DNA from: Streptomyces chartreusis
GTDB taxonomy: Bacteria > Actinomycetota > Actinomycetes > Streptomycetales > Streptomycetaceae
NCBI RefSeq assembly: GCF_008704715.1
Contig: NZ_CP023689.1
Location: 2,356,001 to 2,420,000 of the forward strand
Direction of reading: 5' to 3'
DNA: 64,000 nt
Positions 27,810-36,128 of the stretch are shown in pieces; the stretch's first letter is position 1, and every line of letters begins with the position of its first letter. The position numbers and the translations under genes are program-made. The notes under the pieces were generated by a model that was not told the DNA's origin, searched no databases, and saw only the letters and a program-made list of their open reading frames with translations.

Positions 27810-28235
27810 ATGGCGGACGGCACCCCACCACCGCGACCCAGCGGTCCGGACCCGGCCGGCTTCGCCTCCGCCGTGCGGCCGTTCCTGCTCACCGCCGGCC
27901 GGGTGGCGGACGGCGGCGACGGCCCGTCGCTGCCCGTGGAGACCCAGGTGGTGGCCACCGCCGAGGGGCTCGACGCGCTCGACCGGCTCTCCTTCGAACA
28001 GCACGACATCGTCGCCGTGTGCCGGATCCCGCAGTCCCTCGCGGAGATCGCGGCCCGGCTGCGGCTGCATCTGAACGTGGTGCGCGTCCTCGCCGAGGAC
28101 CTGCGCGCGGCGGGGCACCTGACGGTGCACGTGCCCGACTCCGGCGTCGTCCACGACGCATCCGTCCTGCGCAGGGTCATCGACGGCCTGCGCGCCATCC
28201 CCGACGCACGAGGGGTTCTGAGTGACAGCGACTGA
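27810..28235 (+). CDS. cvnC: Conservon protein CvnC: DUF742 (second copy)
   Basis: 141 residues from ATG 27810, 19 bp after cvnB. The DUF742 signatures are AVRPFLLTAGRV and a winged-helix-like part, RIPQSLAEIAARLRLHLNVVRVLAEDLRAAGHLTVH. Overlaps the start of cvnD by 14 bases. Confidence 0.92.
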   Translation: MADGTPPPRPSGPDPAGFASAVRPFLLTAGRVADGGDGPSLPVETQVVATAEGLDALDRLSFEQHDIVAVCRIPQSLAEIAARLRLHLNVVRVLAEDLRAAGHLTVHVPDSGVVHDASVLRRVIDGLRAIPDARGVLSDSD

Positions 28236-28797
28236 ACCGGCGACCGTACGACCGCCGTTGCCGGTCAAGATGGTGATCTCGGGCGGCTTCGGCGTGGGCA
28301 AGACCACCGCCGTGGGCGCGATCTCCGAGATCGAGCCGCTGACCACCGAGGCCGCCATCACGGAGGTCGCGGCGGGCGTGGACGACCTCACGCACACCCC
28401 GCTGAAGACCACGACCACCGTGGCCATGGACTTCGGCTGCCTCACCATCGACCCGACGCTGAAGCTGTATCTGTTCGGCACGCCCGGCCAGGAGCGGTTC
28501 GGGTTCATGTGGGACGACATCGTCGAGGGCGCGGTCGGCGGGCTGGTCATCGTCGACACCCGGCGCCTGGACGACTGCTACGCGGCCGTCGACTACTTCG
28601 AGCACCGGGGCATCCCCTTCGCGGTGGCCGCCAACGCCTTCGACGGCAAGGTCGAGCACACCATGGAGGAGATCCGCTGGGCCCTCGACGTCACCGAGGG
28701 CGTCCCGGTCGTCGTCTTCGACGCCCGGGAACGCGGCTCGGTACGGGACGCTCTGCTGGTCGTACTGGAACTGGCACTGGCCCGCACGGGCGCCTGA
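28222..28797 (+). CDS. cvnD: Conservon protein CvnD: small GTPase (second copy)
   Basis: 191 residues from GTG 28222 within the end of cvnC. P-loop GGFGVGKTTAVG, LFGTPGQERFGFMWDDI, and AVAANAFDGK in the base-recognition position. It closes the operon; a convergent osmoprotectant permease follows after about 100 bp that contain an interspersed repeat. Confidence 0.93.
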   Translation: MTATEPATVRPPLPVKMVISGGFGVGKTTAVGAISEIEPLTTEAAITEVAAGVDDLTHTPLKTTTTVAMDFGCLTIDPTLKLYLFGTPGQERFGFMWDDIVEGAVGGLVIVDTRRLDDCYAAVDYFEHRGIPFAVAANAFDGKVEHTMEEIRWALDVTEGVPVVVFDARERGSVRDALLVVLELALARTGA

Positions 28798-28836
28798 CGG
28801 GGTGCAGGGGCGAGTCCTCGGCCGCGGCGCCGTCGT

Positions 28837-28864
28837 GGCTGGTCGCGCAGTTCCCCGCGCCCCT
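28837..28864 (+). repeat. Streptomyces interspersed GC-rich repeat, copy 3
   Basis: Core GGTCGCGCAGTTCCCCGCGC with CCCT, identical to copy 1 over the core. It lies in the convergent gap and its end forms a small CGCCCC/GGGGCG hairpin at 28858-28871 that may act in termination. Confidence 0.75.
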
Positions 28865-28904
28865 GGGGGCGTTGCCCGGCCGCAGCTGGATCCGTCGGGC
28901 CCGC

Positions 28905-29573
28905 TCAGGCCCGCCTGCGTACCCCCGGCGACACCGCGAAGCGGCCCGCTGCCCAGAAGACGCCCAGGGTCACCAGGGCCAGGCCCGCGACGAGGGTGGC
29001 GCCGCCCACCACCTTCTCGTAGTTGCGCTGGTAGAGGCCGTCGACGATGTAGCGGCCGAGGCCGCCCAGGGCCACGTACGCGGCGATGGTGGCCGTCGAG
29101 ACGATCTGGATGGCCGCGGAGCGCAGGCCGCTGAGGATCAGGGGGAGCGCGGCCGGCACCTCGACCTGGAAGAGGACCCCCAACTCGCCCATGCCCATGC
29201 CCCGGGCCGCGTCCACCGGCGACGGGTCGACGGAGCGCATCGCCTCGTACGTGGTGACGAGGATCGGCGGGACGGCGAGGATGACCAGCGGGGTCATCAC
29301 GTTGACCATGCCGAAGCCCACCAGCAGCGTCATCAGCACCAGCAGGCCGAAGGTGGGCAGGGCCCGCCCGGCGACGGCGATGAAGGCGAGGGCGTTGCCG
29401 CCGCGTCCGTAGTGCCCGGTGACCAGGCCGACCGGCAGCGCGATCAGGGCGGCGATGCCGAGCGCCTGGAGGGTGTACTGGATGTGCTCGCCCACGCGCG
29501 TGGGAATGCCGTCGTAGCCCTGCCAGTGGGCGCTGTCGTTGAAGAAGTCACTGATGAAGTGGAACAGGTTCAC
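28905..29573 (-). CDS. Osmoprotectant ABC transporter permease (second subunit)
   Basis: 222 residues from GTG 29573, overlapping the upstream permease stop (GTGA). Five to six helices and the conserved IQYTLQALGIAALIALPVGL, GRALPTFGLLVLMTLL and VDAARGMGMGELGVLFQVEVPAALPLILSG EAA loop mark the OpuCB/CD family. It pairs with the other permease to import betaine-type solutes. Confidence 0.92.
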   Translation of the reverse strand: MNLFHFISDFFNDSAHWQGYDGIPTRVGEHIQYTLQALGIAALIALPVGLVTGHYGRGGNALAFIAVAGRALPTFGLLVLMTLLVGFGMVNVMTPLVILAVPPILVTTYEAMRSVDPSPVDAARGMGMGELGVLFQVEVPAALPLILSGLRSAAIQIVSTATIAAYVALGGLGRYIVDGLYQRNYEKVVGGATLVAGLALVTLGVFWAAGRFAVSPGVRRRA

Positions 29574-30283
29574 CGGGCTGCGTCCTCCAGGGCTGCGGCG
29601 GCCGGTTCGGGCCGGTCGGCCTTCGTTGTCGGACGCGAGCGGCGCGGCATCCACGGCGTCAGCAGTACGCGTACGGCGACCAGCAGCGCGTCGGCGAGGA
29701 TCGCCAGGACGGCCATGCTGAGCACGGCGTTCAGGGCGAGTTCGGGCCGGTTGTAGATGTTCGCGTCGTTGATCATGTTGCCGAGCGCGCCCTGGTTGCC
29801 GATGAGGGCACCGACGCTGACGAGGCTGATGCTGGACACGGTCGCCACGCGCAGCCCGGCGACGATCGCCGGCACCGCGATCGGCAACTGCACCTGGACG
29901 TAGCGGCGTACGGGGCCGAAGCCCATGGCCGTGGCGGCGGCGAGGGTCTCCTGGGGGACCGAGCGGACGCCGTCGACGATCGCCGGGACCAGGACGACGA
30001 GGCTGTAGACGGTGAGCGGGATCATCACCGTGAGCTCGGTCTGGCCGGTGTAGTCGATGAGCAGGACGAAGAAGGCCAGCGAGGGGATGGCGTACAGCAC
30101 GGTCGTGACCCACAGCACCGGCGGGTACAGCCAGCGGAACCGCACGCACAGCTGGGCCAGCGGCAGCGAGATCAGCAGTCCGGCGAGGACCGGCAGCAGG
30201 GCCTCGCGCAGATGCAGCCCGACCAGTCCGAGCCAGCTGTGCTGGAGGTCGCTGGGGATGTCGAAGAAGCGGTCCCAGTTCAT
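29570..30283 (-). CDS. Osmoprotectant ABC transporter permease (first subunit)
   Basis: 237 residues from ATG 30283, overlapping the ATPase stop (ATGA). OpuCB-type helices with LYAIPSLAFFVLLIDYTGQTEL and the EAA loop LAAATAMGFGPVRRYVQVQLPIAVPAIVAG. The C-terminal 30 residues are a charged Pro/Ala tail. The middle gene of the three-gene operon. Confidence 0.92.
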   Translation of the reverse strand: MNWDRFFDIPSDLQHSWLGLVGLHLREALLPVLAGLLISLPLAQLCVRFRWLYPPVLWVTTVLYAIPSLAFFVLLIDYTGQTELTVMIPLTVYSLVVLVPAIVDGVRSVPQETLAAATAMGFGPVRRYVQVQLPIAVPAIVAGLRVATVSSISLVSVGALIGNQGALGNMINDANIYNRPELALNAVLSMAVLAILADALLVAVRVLLTPWMPRRSRPTTKADRPEPAAAALEDAAR

Positions 30284-31458
30284 CCGGCGACCTTCACGTC
30301 CGTACGGCCCTCGCCCCGTCCGTCGGAGCCGCCGCCGTCGGCGTCACGTGCCCCGCCCTCGGCATGGGCGCCCCGGATGGCCTCGGCGATGGTCTGCTGG
30401 GAGACGACCCCGGTGGCCCGGCCGTCGGCGTCCACCGCGACGGCCCAGCCGGTGGGCGAGAGCACGGCGCAGTCCAGTGCGGCGCGCAGCGAGTCGGTGC
30501 CGGGGGCGAACGGCCGCCCGTGAGGCAGGAGTTGATCCGTCTCGACGGATCCGGCGGTCAGGTCCCCCGGCTCGCTCCAGCCGAGCGGCTTGCCGTCGGG
30601 GTCCGTGACGAGGAGGTAGGGGGCCTCGGTCGTGTCGTGCGCGGCGATCCGCTCGGCCGTGGCGTCGATCGCCACGACGGGCCCGGTGAGCAGGTCGAGG
30701 CCGGCGGCGGGGAAGAAGGACAGCCGCCGGATGCCGCGGTCGGCGCCGAGGAAGTCCTCGACGAACGCGTCGGCGGGGTGGGAGAGCAGTTCGGCGGGCG
30801 GCGCGAACTGGGCGAGTTTGCCGCCGGTGCGCATCACGGCGACCATCGTGCCGAGCTTGACGGCCTCGTCGATGTCGTGGGTGACGAAGACGATGGTCTT
30901 GCCGAGCTCCTCCTGGATGCGCAGCAGTTCGTCCTGGAGTCCCTTGCGCACCACGGGGTCGACGGCCGAGAACGGCTCGTCCATGAGCAGCACCGGCGGA
31001 TCGGCCGCGAGGGCCCGTGCCACGCCGACGCGCTGCTGCTGGCCGCCGGAGAGCTGGTACGGGTACCGCTTGGCGAGGGTGCCGTCGAGGCCGACCCGCT
31101 CCATCAGCTCGCGGGCCCGGGAGCGGGCCTTCTCCTTGCCCCAGCCGAGCATGCGGGGCACGGTGGCGATGTTGTCGAGGATCGTGCGGTGCTGGAAGAG
31201 ACCGGCGTTCTGGATGACGTATCCCATGGACCGGCGCAGGGTGTTGACCGGCTGCTGCTGTATGTCCACGTCGTCGAGGAGGATCGTGCCCTCGCTGGGC
31301 TCGACCATCCGGTTGATCATCCGCAGGGTGGTCGTCTTGCCGCAGCCCGAGGGCCCGACGAGAACGGTGATCGAGCGGTCGGGTATCTCCAGCGAGAGCC
31401 GGTCGACCGCCACCGTGCCGTCCGGGTAGCGCTTGGTGACTGAATCTATCCGTATCAA
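30280..31458 (-). CDS. Osmoprotectant ABC transporter ATPase with CBS-type C-terminus
   Basis: About 392 residues if the TTG at 31458 is used (AAGGA lies 11 bases upstream); the frame extends to 31515 but the conserved protein begins IRIDSVTKRYPDG. Walker A is GPSGCGKTTT, signature LSGGQQQRVGVARAL, Walker B LLMDEPFSAVDP. About residues 250-365 resemble a CBS module (YLLVTDPDGKPLGW, AVDADGRATGVVSQQTI), the ionic-strength/nucleotide sensor of OpuA/OpuC ATPases. The C-terminus is Gly/Asp-rich. Confidence 0.9.
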   Translation of the reverse strand: MIRIDSVTKRYPDGTVAVDRLSLEIPDRSITVLVGPSGCGKTTTLRMINRMVEPSEGTILLDDVDIQQQPVNTLRRSMGYVIQNAGLFQHRTILDNIATVPRMLGWGKEKARSRARELMERVGLDGTLAKRYPYQLSGGQQQRVGVARALAADPPVLLMDEPFSAVDPVVRKGLQDELLRIQEELGKTIVFVTHDIDEAVKLGTMVAVMRTGGKLAQFAPPAELLSHPADAFVEDFLGADRGIRRLSFFPAAGLDLLTGPVVAIDATAERIAAHDTTEAPYLLVTDPDGKPLGWSEPGDLTAGSVETDQLLPHGRPFAPGTDSLRAALDCAVLSPTGWAVAVDADGRATGVVSQQTIAEAIRGAHAEGGARDADGGGSDGRGEGRTDVKVAG

Positions 31459-31582
31459 AACGCCGAATATCCTTCGGAATTGGCGGAGACTGACCGTTCC
31501 GTTCCGGCCATTCACACAGGCCGTCGCTGGTCGAGTCTAGACCGCTTGTGTTGCAGAAATTCGAACGGCTGCACCGGCCCTG

Positions 31583-34258
31583 TCAGATGCCGCGCAGGTG
31601 GGCGCGGCGGACGGTGACCAGCGCGCGCCAGCGGGCACGGGTGGTCTCCTCCCCGTCGATCCAGCGGGCCCGGGACGGCCGGCCGTCGGGCAGGGGCCGG
31701 CCGGCCATGAAGCACACCAGGTCCGGGTAGTAGGCGTAGTCGCCCGCGACCAGGTCGCGCAGGCGTCCGAGGGAGGCGGTGAGCCGGTCCCGGTCGTCCA
31801 GGACGGCGTGGTGGAAGCCCAGGGCGAGTTCGAGGGTCAGCCGGGCCGCCGTGATCCCGGAGACCTCGGCCTCGGCGCGCAGCACACGCGCCCGGTCCTC
31901 CAGCCCGGCGGCCGCCGCGCCGGCGTCGCGCACGAGGGCGGCGATACGGGTGGTGAGGCGGGTCGCCCGCAGGTCGAGGCCGGTGAGCAGCTGCTGGGCG
32001 AGGACGAGTTCGTCCTCGGCGACGGCGGGGTCGGCGAAGGCCAGTGTGAAGGCCCGCTGGGCCTGGGCGGTGGCGCGTTCCCCGGCGACCGCGTGCTGCT
32101 CGGCCTCCTCGCGCGCCGCCTCGTAGGACCGCGCGGCGCGCGCCATGTCGCCCTGCACCCACCACACGTCGCCGAGGATCCGGTGATGGCGGCCGGCCCA
32201 GCCGAGGGTGCCGGCGGTGCGCAGCGCGGTGGGGAAGTCACCGGCGAGCCGCGCCAGGTGGGCGAGTCCGCGCCGGGCCGCGGGTGCCAGCCGTCCGCCG
32301 CCGTCGGCGACGAGGCACATGCCGTGCCGGGAGTCGTCCGACCGGCCGAGGTCCCGCTCGGCCTTGGCCCGGTAGTAGACGGCCATGTCCCGCAGTTCGG
32401 GCGGCAGCAGCCCCGACTCGACGACCGCGGTGAGCCGGGCGACCGTGGACTCGCGGTGCTCGTGCTGACGGCGGCCGAGCGCGCCGAGGGTCTCCACCAG
32501 GGCGTCGGCCGCCGTGCGCGGCGCGGTCCCGTGCGCCGGACCTGGCGGGGCGAGCGGTTCCCACACGGAGTCGCCGACATAGCTCCAGGCCGCTTCGGCC
32601 AGCCACCCCAGGTCGAGACCGAAGTCCCGGGCCAGACGCAGCCCTTGGCGCAGACAGTTGACGAGCAGGTCGCGGTCCCCGTCGGCGGCGGCCGCCCGGC
32701 GTTCGCCGATCGCGTCGAAGGCGCGGGCCGCCGCGCGCGCCCAGTCCCCGGCGGACCAGCGGTCGTCCGCCCGGTCGTCGGCCGTGCGGATGGTGGAGCG
32801 GATCACCGCGTGCAGGTGGTACGGCCACACCGCGTGCGGATCGGTGCGCACGAACGGGCGCTCCACGAGGCGCAGCGCCGCCGCGTCGTACGTCATCCCG
32901 GCGGCCCTGGCGGCCAGGGGCACGTCGAAGTTGTCCAGCAGGGACACCGAGCGCAGCACATGGCGCTCGTCGGGTGTGAGGTCGCTGAGGGTGCGGCTGA
33001 TCAGGGCCGGGAAGTCGACGTCGAAGTCGGCGGGGCCGGGCTCGCGCCCGCTGCGCCGGATCGCCAGGAACCGCTGGACGGCGAGGTCGAGGTGGAGCGG
33101 GAGGCCGTGCGAGCGTGCGGTGACGACCGCGCGGACGTCGGGTGCGATGACGGGGGTGCCGTCGCGGGTGAGCCGGCGGGCCAGGTAGTCGTCGCAGTCC
33201 TCGGCGGAGAAGTCGCCGATGAGGATCTGCCGGCGCGGGGACGGTCCCGCCGAGGCGGCCTCCGCCGCGGGCCCGCTGGGCACGGCCAGGCCTGGCCAGG
33301 CCGTGGGCCCGGTCCAGTCGAGCTGGCCGTGCAGGGCTTCCTCGGCCCATTGCAGCCGGCTGCGTCCGGTGACGACGAAGAAGGCGTTGGGCATGAGCCA
33401 TACGACGCGCTGGAGAAGTCGTTCCAGGTCGCGGTGGACGCGGTCGCCGACGTCCTCGAAGGTGTCCAGCAGGATCACCGGCAGGACCGCCCTGCCCGCG
33501 GGCAGCCGCGCGAGCTCCCAGGCGAGCAGGTGGGTGTAGTAGGAGAGGGCGTCCAGGTCGGGCTCGGCCTCCAGCAGGTCGGCCAGCCGGGAGCAGCCCG
33601 CGAGCGCCCGTACGGAGGCGCGGTGGTCCCGCAGTGCGCGGACGACGCTGCCGGTGACCTGCCCGACGACCGCGCCGACCGTGCCGGGCAGCAGCACCGC
33701 CTGGGCGATGTCGGCCAGCGCCGACTGCATCTGCTGCGGCACTGCCTTGCCGAAGCGCCGGCCGAGCCCGCCGCGGCGCAGGAACTCCTCCAGGGACTCG
33801 CCGGGGTGGACGTGGTCCCAGTAGCGGCGCAGCGCCAGGTCGAAGGCGGGCAGCGGGCGGCCGAGCTCGGCGAGGGCGAGCCTGACGGTGAGGACCACGC
33901 GCTCGAAGTCGGTGCCCGCCGAACGGGCGAGGTCGATCCGCACCGGCAGGACGCGACCGGTCACCCGGACGGGTTCGCCCCACTGGGTGGGCCGGTGCTC
34001 GCCGTGAGCGAGGGCGGCCTCCACCTTCCGGGACAGGGTCGACTTCCCTATGCCGCCGACGCCGTGGAACACGAGAACGTTGTCACGCGGCGCCTCCAGG
34101 TCCTCCACGTCGAAGCCGGGTGCGGCCACTGTCCGCACATGCCCGGCGAGGGCGTCGGTGACGGCCTCCCACTGCTCCTGACGGTTGGTGAAGTGCTCCT
34201 CGACCTGGATTCCCCGATCATTCGAACCGAACAGCGCACGAAGATCCCGTCCGCCCAC
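31583..34258 (-). CDS. Large STAND-like NTPase with helical-repeat C-terminus
   Basis: About 891 residues from GTG 34258, six bases after a GGGGGGA site; a GTG at 34264 is the alternative. The P-loop FHGVGGIGKSTLS has Lys72, and Walker B VILLDTFEDV has Asp265. About 280-480 contain LLDNFDVPLAARAAG-type winged-helix sequence as in AP-ATPase/NB-ARC proteins. From about 520 on, alpha-helical TPR-like repeats (ALGRRQHEHRE, YYRAKAERDLGRSDDS, WVQGDMARAARSYEAAREEAEQH). No catalytic effector domain is visible. STAND proteins are signal-responsive switches in regulation, cell death or phage defence. Beside it are a TTA-containing small gene and a zeta toxin. Role unknown. Confidence 0.8.
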   Translation of the reverse strand: MGGRDLRALFGSNDRGIQVEEHFTNRQEQWEAVTDALAGHVRTVAAPGFDVEDLEAPRDNVLVFHGVGGIGKSTLSRKVEAALAHGEHRPTQWGEPVRVTGRVLPVRIDLARSAGTDFERVVLTVRLALAELGRPLPAFDLALRRYWDHVHPGESLEEFLRRGGLGRRFGKAVPQQMQSALADIAQAVLLPGTVGAVVGQVTGSVVRALRDHRASVRALAGCSRLADLLEAEPDLDALSYYTHLLAWELARLPAGRAVLPVILLDTFEDVGDRVHRDLERLLQRVVWLMPNAFFVVTGRSRLQWAEEALHGQLDWTGPTAWPGLAVPSGPAAEAASAGPSPRRQILIGDFSAEDCDDYLARRLTRDGTPVIAPDVRAVVTARSHGLPLHLDLAVQRFLAIRRSGREPGPADFDVDFPALISRTLSDLTPDERHVLRSVSLLDNFDVPLAARAAGMTYDAAALRLVERPFVRTDPHAVWPYHLHAVIRSTIRTADDRADDRWSAGDWARAAARAFDAIGERRAAAADGDRDLLVNCLRQGLRLARDFGLDLGWLAEAAWSYVGDSVWEPLAPPGPAHGTAPRTAADALVETLGALGRRQHEHRESTVARLTAVVESGLLPPELRDMAVYYRAKAERDLGRSDDSRHGMCLVADGGGRLAPAARRGLAHLARLAGDFPTALRTAGTLGWAGRHHRILGDVWWVQGDMARAARSYEAAREEAEQHAVAGERATAQAQRAFTLAFADPAVAEDELVLAQQLLTGLDLRATRLTTRIAALVRDAGAAAAGLEDRARVLRAEAEVSGITAARLTLELALGFHHAVLDDRDRLTASLGRLRDLVAGDYAYYPDLVCFMAGRPLPDGRPSRARWIDGEETTRARWRALVTVRRAHLRGI

Positions 34259-34269
34259 CGACACTCCCC

Positions 34270-34283
34270 CCGGGTATACCCGG
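34270..34283. promoter_or_regulatory. Perfect 14-bp palindrome at the 5' end of the STAND gene
   Basis: CCGGGTATACCCGG is a perfect palindrome immediately upstream of, and partly overlapping, the purine-rich ribosome binding site of the STAND gene. It could be an operator or a small hairpin affecting translation. Confidence 0.45.
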
Positions 34284-34470
34284 ATTTTATGTGCGGGCAA
34301 CCGAGCACCCCATAGCGGAATCGGCCATTCCACAAGAACTCTGCGTGTTCGTCACGACGTACGAGTGTCACTGACGAGGCAAGGGTCCTAAGCTGTGGGC
34401 CACGGAACGGGGGAAGGACACACGCCTCTCCGCGCTCCGCTCTCGCCCCATAGGACACGGAGAGAAATAG

Positions 34471-34926
34471 GTGTGGTTGACCAGGGCCCTGGGAATTCTT
34501 ACGCCCGACAAAGGCCAGGCCGCTGAAGCCGTCGAGGTGCCCGTCGTGCCCGAGCCGGAAATCCCGCAGCGCCCGCCCGCGCCACCGCCGGAATCCCCCC
34601 GCACCGAGGCGGCCGGGTATGCCGCGGCGCTGGAATGCGTACGCCTGGCCATCGCCTGGTACAACAGGGCCATTTATCTCGAGGAACGTTCACCGTCACC
34701 GGACCGTGAACGCCTGGACAGCCTCATCTCCGAACGCCGCGCGTGTGTCACCGACCGGAAATACCTCGCCGATGCCGAGGCTTCCGAAGTCGCGCGCATG
34801 TCACTGGTTTACGGCCGGAAGTTACGGCGCCTGCTGGAGGAATGCCCGGCGGAGTGGGGCGCCTCTCAGTTGACCGACGGCATCAACGGTCCGGCGAGTT
34901 CCTCGATGCGCTCCCATTCCTTCTGA
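34471..34926 (+). CDS. Small helical protein of unknown function with a TTA codon
   Basis: 151 residues from GTG 34471 (GGAGAG eight bases upstream). A proline-rich stretch (about 22-45) precedes an alpha-helical region (YAAALECVRLAIAWYNRAIYLEE, ERLDSLISERRACV, SEVARMSLVYGRKLRRLLEE). No known domain. Codon 118 (34822-34824) is TTA, so expression may depend on bldA. It is divergent from the STAND gene, and its last 61 bases overlap the 3' end of the convergent zeta-toxin gene. It could be an accessory of either neighbour; that is inference. Confidence 0.65.
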   Translation: MWLTRALGILTPDKGQAAEAVEVPVVPEPEIPQRPPAPPPESPRTEAAGYAAALECVRLAIAWYNRAIYLEERSPSPDRERLDSLISERRACVTDRKYLADAEASEVARMSLVYGRKLRRLLEECPAEWGASQLTDGINGPASSSMRSHSF

Positions 34927-35765
34927 TACATCGGCAGGTCGCGGTACAGCCGCTTCTGATTGGCGCGAAAGGCCGCGGCCTCCGCGTTCGTATAGCCACG
35001 CCACCACTCCTTGCGCAGGGCTTCGACCGCGCCGGGCGGGAGCAGGCCTGCGGTGTCGCGCTCGCTGTGGTGCAGGACGGTGCCGTCCCGGCGCACCACC
35101 TTCAGGGAGTCGACCGCCGACTGGGCCTCCACCGCCTCGACGACCCGGGCGAGCGCGCGGAAGCAGGCGTGGTGTCCGGTCGCGGAGGTGAACCGGGCGG
35201 AGGGACTGTTCTCCCGGTACGCCTGCGCGTACCGCAGGCCGATGCCCTGCCAGCTGTCCGCCTCACGGACCGCGAGGACGACGAGTTCGACGCGGTAGCC
35301 CTCGCCGCGAAAGGCGCTGACGTCGTCGAGGAACTCCTGGGGCGGCCCGGGGCTGATCTCGACGACGAGGTCCCCGCCCTGACGGCGGACCATGCCCTCC
35401 ACGCGTCGCTGCCACGCCTTGTACACGGGGCGGATCCGCTCTCCCGCGGTGCGGGGGTTCGCCGCCAGGAGCATCAGATAGGCGGGGTGCTCGACCTTGA
35501 ATTCGTCCCCGCAGATACGCGTCGCCTTCTCGCGCCCCCGCACCAGATGCCGGTTCTCGGACTTGCCGGCGCCGGGCTGCGCCATGACGTGCACGACGAC
35601 GGGGTTCGCCTGCGGCACGATCGCGTGCTCGTAGTCGGGCCGGATACGGTCCTCGAAAATCGACTCCAGGTCAGCACGCGACAGTTCGACGTAAAAGCCC
35701 GAACAGGTACCGCACGGACATCTCCGCTCACGCGGAGAGGAACCAACCCGACGAACGATGTACAA
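34866..35765 (-). CDS. Zeta-toxin family kinase
   Basis: 299 residues from a TTG start at 35765 with GAGGA seven bases upstream; no better start is present before the conserved region. The zeta-type P-loop is HVMAQPGAGKSENRH with Lys68, followed by ICGDEF with probable catalytic Asp87 and HPAYLML. Zeta toxins phosphorylate UDP-N-acetylglucosamine-type sugars and block wall synthesis. No epsilon antitoxin gene precedes it, as for many solitary actinobacterial members. Codons 10-15 form a perfect 7-bp hairpin (TCTCCGC/GCGGAGA, 35721-35738). The convergent small gene overlaps its 3' end. Confidence 0.85.
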   Translation of the reverse strand: MYIVRRVGSSPRERRCPCGTCSGFYVELSRADLESIFEDRIRPDYEHAIVPQANPVVVHVMAQPGAGKSENRHLVRGREKATRICGDEFKVEHPAYLMLLAANPRTAGERIRPVYKAWQRRVEGMVRRQGGDLVVEISPGPPQEFLDDVSAFRGEGYRVELVVLAVREADSWQGIGLRYAQAYRENSPSARFTSATGHHACFRALARVVEAVEAQSAVDSLKVVRRDGTVLHHSERDTAGLLPPGAVEALRKEWWRGYTNAEAAAFRANQKRLYRDLPMYQKEWERIEELAGPLMPSVN

Positions 35766-36128
35766 GGGGGGTCCTCGCTCTGTGAAGCCTCATCAGCACG
35801 GAAGCGGCGGTGGGGCATCGGAAATCCGCGGGGCGTGATTCCCACGGATCGCCGCAACCTCGGCAGCATCAGGAATCATCTTCGCTCCCACCCCGTCCCT
35901 ACCGCAACGGCCATACAGCATTCCGAGCGGTATCGCTCTCGCACACGACGGTGAAAGACCGTCCACCATGCGTACAGCAGGTGTACCAGCAGCCCCATCT
36001 GACACATCGCCAGCGCAAATACGTTACTGCAAATTTGCGCCAATACTGAATCGGGCGGGTTTCAGAAGGCCGGCGCCGCCCTGCTGCGGCCTGCTCAACT
36101 CCCTTTATCGGAAGCCCTCTTGCGGCGT
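35766..36128. other. Gene-free region with an inverted repeat
   Basis: 363 bp of lower GC between two leftward genes. The only clear structure is GCGCAAAT (36013-36020) and ATTTGCGC (36033-36040), a perfect 8-bp inverted repeat with a 12-nt spacer. It lies just beyond the 3' end of the methyltransferase operon, where it may be a terminator. The small open frames here have no ribosome binding sites or codon bias that I can support. Confidence 0.4.

Noticed and set aside
28509..29756. Rightward frame over the end of conservon 2 and the osmoprotectant permeases
   Set aside because: It reads through the interspersed repeat and antisense to two clear permeases.
31598..34315. Rightward frame of about 900 codons across the STAND gene
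   Set aside because: Antisense shadow; low-complexity translation, no ribosome binding site, and the minus strand has Walker motifs.
35766..36128. Small open frames in the gap beside the zeta toxin, considered as an antitoxin gene
   Set aside because: No ribosome binding site, no coding bias, and wrong order for an epsilon-type antitoxin.
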